Part shown: positions 5,977 to 8,475 of the stretch, piece by piece
How the letters are laid out: each line of letters starts with the position of its first letter
Position numbering within the stretch: the first letter of the stretch is position 1
DNA from: Saprospiraceae bacterium
GTDB lineage: Bacteria > Bacteroidota > Bacteroidia > Chitinophagales > Saprospiraceae
NCBI GenBank assembly: GCA_007125435.1
Contig: SLDF01000210.1
Span: 1-8,475, forward strand
Direction of reading: 5' to 3'
Length of the DNA: 8,475 bases
The notes under the pieces: model-generated
What the model was told of the DNA's origin: nothing
What the model saw: the letters and a program-made list of their open reading frames with translations, nothing else
The model's database searches: none
Translations under genes and position numbers: made by a program

Positions 5977-6376
5977 GTTTAATCCCACAATATCAAATCC
6001 GGTAATTATTGTAGCGCTTTTATATTTTGAGTGTTTACTTTGCCTAGTATACTGTGTTTGGTCTTAGTATGATGACATATCAATGGCTATGTCATGTATT
6101 GCCAGCATGGTTTCAGATCGCATCGGCAAAATCTGGCTCTACAATCTTCATTACACTCGACAAGATGATTTTTATAGCTGGAATGATTACTTTTGCAAAG
6201 CTTTTTCGTTAATGGATTTGTATAGGCAATACCCCTTTCGCAAGTGTTGTATATGTGCCGGCCTATGCGAAGTGCCTTATTGTGAAGCTTTTTGAAGCCG
6301 CAATGCTCGCCTGCTACCCTCGATAAGTGGTGGGTAAGGATTTTCTAATACATAATTCGTGTTTAAAGAAATGTTT
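5977..6376. other. Intergenic region between Fic and the M1 peptidase, no convincing gene
   Basis: About 400 bp without a recognisable gene. A 70-codon plus-strand frame (6083-6295) has a Cys-rich end (CCICAGLCEVPYC) and passable codon use, but no recognised family, no clear ribosome binding site and no conserved neighbour. It may be a decayed gene fragment or chance. I found no full TTTG/TAnnTTTG promoter for the peptidase here; the nearest partial match, TAATTCG around 6353, is weak. No clear terminator follows Fic. Confidence 0.4.
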
Positions 6377-8239
6377 ATGAATAGAATGATGAAATATCTT
6401 GTAGTATTATTCCTTTTTCTTTTTTCCATCCATGCGCACAGCCAGTGTGAGCGTTGGCAAAATAAGGTCAGCTATAAAATGGAGATCGACTTTGATACTG
6501 ATCGGCACCAATATACCGGAGATCAGTTCATCACATATACCAATGGTTCACCGGATACCTTACATACACTTTATTTTCACTTATTTTTGAATGCATTTCA
6601 GCCGGGCAGCAGCATGGACATGCGCTCACTGACCATTAGAGATCCCGATAGGAGAGTAGGGGCCAGAATCAACCAATTGAAAGAAGACGAGATCGGCTAC
6701 CAAAAAATAAATGCCATCTTTCAAGATGGAGAAGGACTTCGCTTTACCATTCACGAGACCATATTAGAAGTAGGCCTTGACCAGCCTGTTCTTCCCGGAG
6801 ACGCCGTTACCTTACGCATATTATACGATGCTCAGGTTCCTCTACAGATAAGACGTATGGGGCGGATGAGTGATGAAGGCATACACTACAGTATGGCGCA
6901 GTGGTATCCACGGCTTTGTCAGTACGACGAGTTAGGATGGCACAACAATCCATACATCGGACGTGAATTCTATGGAAGTTTTGGTGAATTTGATGTGTCC
7001 ATCACCATTGACACTTCATATACACTTGGTGGTACCGGTTATCTTCAAAACCCGGAAGTCATCGGTAAGGGCTACACAGATGATCCAGTGGGCCCCTACG
7101 CATCAGAAAAGTTGACCTGGCACTTCAAGGCAGACAATGTTCACGACTTTATGTGGGGTGCAGATCCGGAATACACACACGACACATACTTGACCAGGGA
7201 CAGCATTTTACTCCGATTCTTTTACCGTAAAGGTGAAAATACGGAAGTCTGGTCTTCTCTACCTGAGATCATGTCAGAAGCATTTGATTTTATTCAGCAA
7301 AAATTTGGCCCTTATCCTTATCGTCAATATGCCTTTGTGCAAGGCGGCGATGGTGGTATGGAGTATCCTATGTCAACGCTTATCACCGGCCATCGATCAT
7401 TGCCAAGCCTTGTAGGTGTCTCAGTACATGAGCTTATGCACTCGTGGTATCAAGGTGTCCTTGGCATTAATGAGTCACTGCACCCTTGGATGGACGAGGG
7501 ATTTACAACTTATGCGACAGAGATCGTGATGGATGAATTGGGTCGTAGAGGCATAGTGCCCGGTCTGGCTCCGAAAGAAAAACTTTTCTCGAGTTCTTAT
7601 GCCGGCTATTACAATATGGTCGAGGCGGGTATTCAGGAGCCACTGACCACACATGCCGACCATTATGATTTGAATACAGTCTATGGTATATCTTCCTATT
7701 CTAAAGGCGCTTTATATCTTTATCAGTTGAGCTATATCATAGGCCAGGAAAATTTAGAAAAGACCTTATTGTCGTTCTATGACCGCTGCAAGTTTCATCA
7801 CCCTAATCCTGACGACTTCAGACGTACTGCAGAAAAAGTCAGCGGTATAAAGCTTAAGTGGTACAATGAGTACTGGGTTAATAGCATTAAAGTCATAGAT
7901 TATGCCATAGATACCATCATAGCACTGGACGACACTACAAGCCGTATCGTCTTGTCTAGAGATGCTGAAATGCCAATGCCCATTGATCTTGGCGTTGAAT
8001 TGTCTGATGGAAGTGCTCTTTACTACACCATTCCGCTAAATCTCATGTTTGGTCACAAGCCATTGACAGAGGGGGACAAGACATATCAACTTATGGCGGA
8101 CTGGGATTGGACTTATCCAAAGTATATTTTCGATATTCCTCAGCCGCTTAGCAAAATTGAGAAGGTTATCATAGACCCCAGCAACCGGCTCATAGACATT
8201 GATAGAGCCGATAATACATATCCGCTTAAGGATAGGTAG
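6377..8239 (+). CDS. Exported M1-family zinc metallopeptidase (aminopeptidase N-like)
   Basis: This exported zinc exopeptidase removes N-terminal residues from peptides. In the numbering of the longest frame (626 residues from a GTG at 6359), HELMH (357-361) followed by E380 in WMDEGF gives the gluzincin HExxH-x18-E site. GGMEYP (332-337) is the M1 substrate N-terminus-binding motif (GAMEN equivalent), and Y447 in SYSKG is the likely transition-state tyrosine. Residues up to about 270 form the N-terminal beta domain (GSFGEFDV, VHDFMWGADPEY), and about 515-626 is a beta-rich tail. I chose the ATG at 6377: it gives a short basic n-region and a strong hydrophobic signal (YLVVLFLFLFSI), and the A-rich AAAGAAA upstream is well spaced. 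The GTG at 6359 and ATGs at 6371, 6386 and 6389 are alternatives. Cleavage is probably after AHS; no proper lipobox is present. It appears monocistronic. Confidence 0.93.
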   Translation: MNRMMKYLVVLFLFLFSIHAHSQCERWQNKVSYKMEIDFDTDRHQYTGDQFITYTNGSPDTLHTLYFHLFLNAFQPGSSMDMRSLTIRDPDRRVGARINQLKEDEIGYQKINAIFQDGEGLRFTIHETILEVGLDQPVLPGDAVTLRILYDAQVPLQIRRMGRMSDEGIHYSMAQWYPRLCQYDELGWHNNPYIGREFYGSFGEFDVSITIDTSYTLGGTGYLQNPEVIGKGYTDDPVGPYASEKLTWHFKADNVHDFMWGADPEYTHDTYLTRDSILLRFFYRKGENTEVWSSLPEIMSEAFDFIQQKFGPYPYRQYAFVQGGDGGMEYPMSTLITGHRSLPSLVGVSVHELMHSWYQGVLGINESLHPWMDEGFTTYATEIVMDELGRRGIVPGLAPKEKLFSSSYAGYYNMVEAGIQEPLTTHADHYDLNTVYGISSYSKGALYLYQLSYIIGQENLEKTLLSFYDRCKFHHPNPDDFRRTAEKVSGIKLKWYNEYWVNSIKVIDYAIDTIIALDDTTSRIVLSRDAEMPMPIDLGVELSDGSALYYTIPLNLMFGHKPLTEGDKTYQLMADWDWTYPKYIFDIPQPLSKIEKVIIDPSNRLIDIDRADNTYPLKDR

Positions 8240-8475
8240 CCAAGGCTTTTTATGGTCGTTGTTTTTTAACCCGAATTTTAAGAGTTCATAAAACTGACAA
8301 AAGAGAGCTAACTTTTTTAACAAATCAAGTGAATCGTATTGAAAAGCACAAAAGCATAAATGACTGATTGCCAGTGTTATAAAAACAAGTTAGATAGAAT
8401 TATGCTTCAGAAAATCCCTGCCCGCCACCTGACGATGGCAGCAGGCGGGTATTACGGCTTCAAATGGTTTCAAAA
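8240..8475. other. Gene-free tail downstream of the M1 peptidase
   Basis: No gene is visible. A short GCC-AA-GGC dyad followed by TTTTT (about 8239-8251) could help end peptidase transcription, but its loop is too small for a confident terminator. The GC-rich hairpin element near the end is listed separately. Confidence 0.4.
8416..8449. repeat. GC-rich palindromic element, probable dispersed intergenic repeat
   Basis: CCCGCC (8421-8426) pairs with GGCGGG (8444-8449), with an inner GCCA/TGGC helix (8425-8428 with 8436-8439) around CCTGACGA. An alternative pairing is CCTGC (8417-8421) with GCAGG (8441-8445). It stands out from the AT-rich flanks. From memory, CCCGCC...TGACGATGGCA...GGCGGG hairpins of this kind recur in intergenic DNA of several Bacteroidota genomes, so it is probably a REP-like element. 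No T-tract follows on the plus strand. Confidence 0.45.

Noticed and set aside
6083..6295. 70-codon Cys-rich plus-strand frame
   Set aside because: No recognised family, ribosome binding site or supporting context. I left it as a low-probability fragment in the intergenic description rather than calling a gene.
8283..8325. Terminator candidates after the peptidase (AGTT...AACT and the T-run near 8311)
   Set aside because: The stem has four AT-biased pairs and is not directly followed by the T-run, so the evidence is too weak to call.
1..8475. CRISPR arrays, tRNA or rRNA genes, transposases
   Set aside because: I saw no regularly spaced repeats, tRNA-like folds, rRNA segments or transposase motifs on either strand.

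Overview
The window looks like a chromosomal segment from a member of the Bacteroidota, probably a Saprospiria/Chitinophagia-type environmental bacterium rather than a gut Bacteroides. The evidence is a TonB-dependent receptor with an N-terminal carboxypeptidase-regulatory-like domain, two small families typical of this phylum (DUF5522-like and DUF6580-like), and intergenic matches to the Bacteroidota promoter consensus (TTTG about 20 nt before TAnnTTTG). The lineage is inferred from gene content, not from a phylogeny.

Left half (1-4508). A gene-free leader with an imperfect direct repeat precedes a 760-residue outer-membrane TonB-dependent receptor on the plus strand. It converges, with one base between the two stop codons, on a compact minus-strand operon. 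In transcription order that operon is a DUF6580-like membrane protein, a 60-residue four-cysteine DUF5522-like protein, and a di-heme cytochrome c peroxidase/MauG-family protein. The DUF6580-like and DUF5522-like genes overlap, and the last two genes are 3 nt apart. A good TAnnTTTG element lies about 46 nt upstream of the first gene. The receptor and the operon could form one uptake/redox unit, but no substrate can be read from the sequence.

Middle (4509-6376). This is the accessory-looking part. A 130-bp block of about 65% G+C, probably a dispersed repeat, abuts very AT-rich DNA. Next comes a near-consensus promoter followed by a probable small RNA of about 105 nt, which carries four AACCT motifs, a 9-bp closing stem and a T7 tract. 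After it come a tiny ORF with a good Shine-Dalgarno sequence, a perfect 14-bp palindrome and a self-inhibited (class II type) Fic AMP-transferase gene. The Fic gene is clearly AT-richer than its neighbours. About 400 bp downstream of Fic hold no convincing gene.

Right end (6377-8475). An exported M1-family zinc aminopeptidase with all catalytic motifs intact is followed by a gene-free tail containing a GC-rich hairpin element.

The conserved genes are ordinary family members. The parts most worth a second look are the candidate small RNA at 4876-4980 and its possible relation to the Fic gene, the GC-rich element at 4551-4680, and the receptor/DUF6580/DUF5522/peroxidase neighbourhood.
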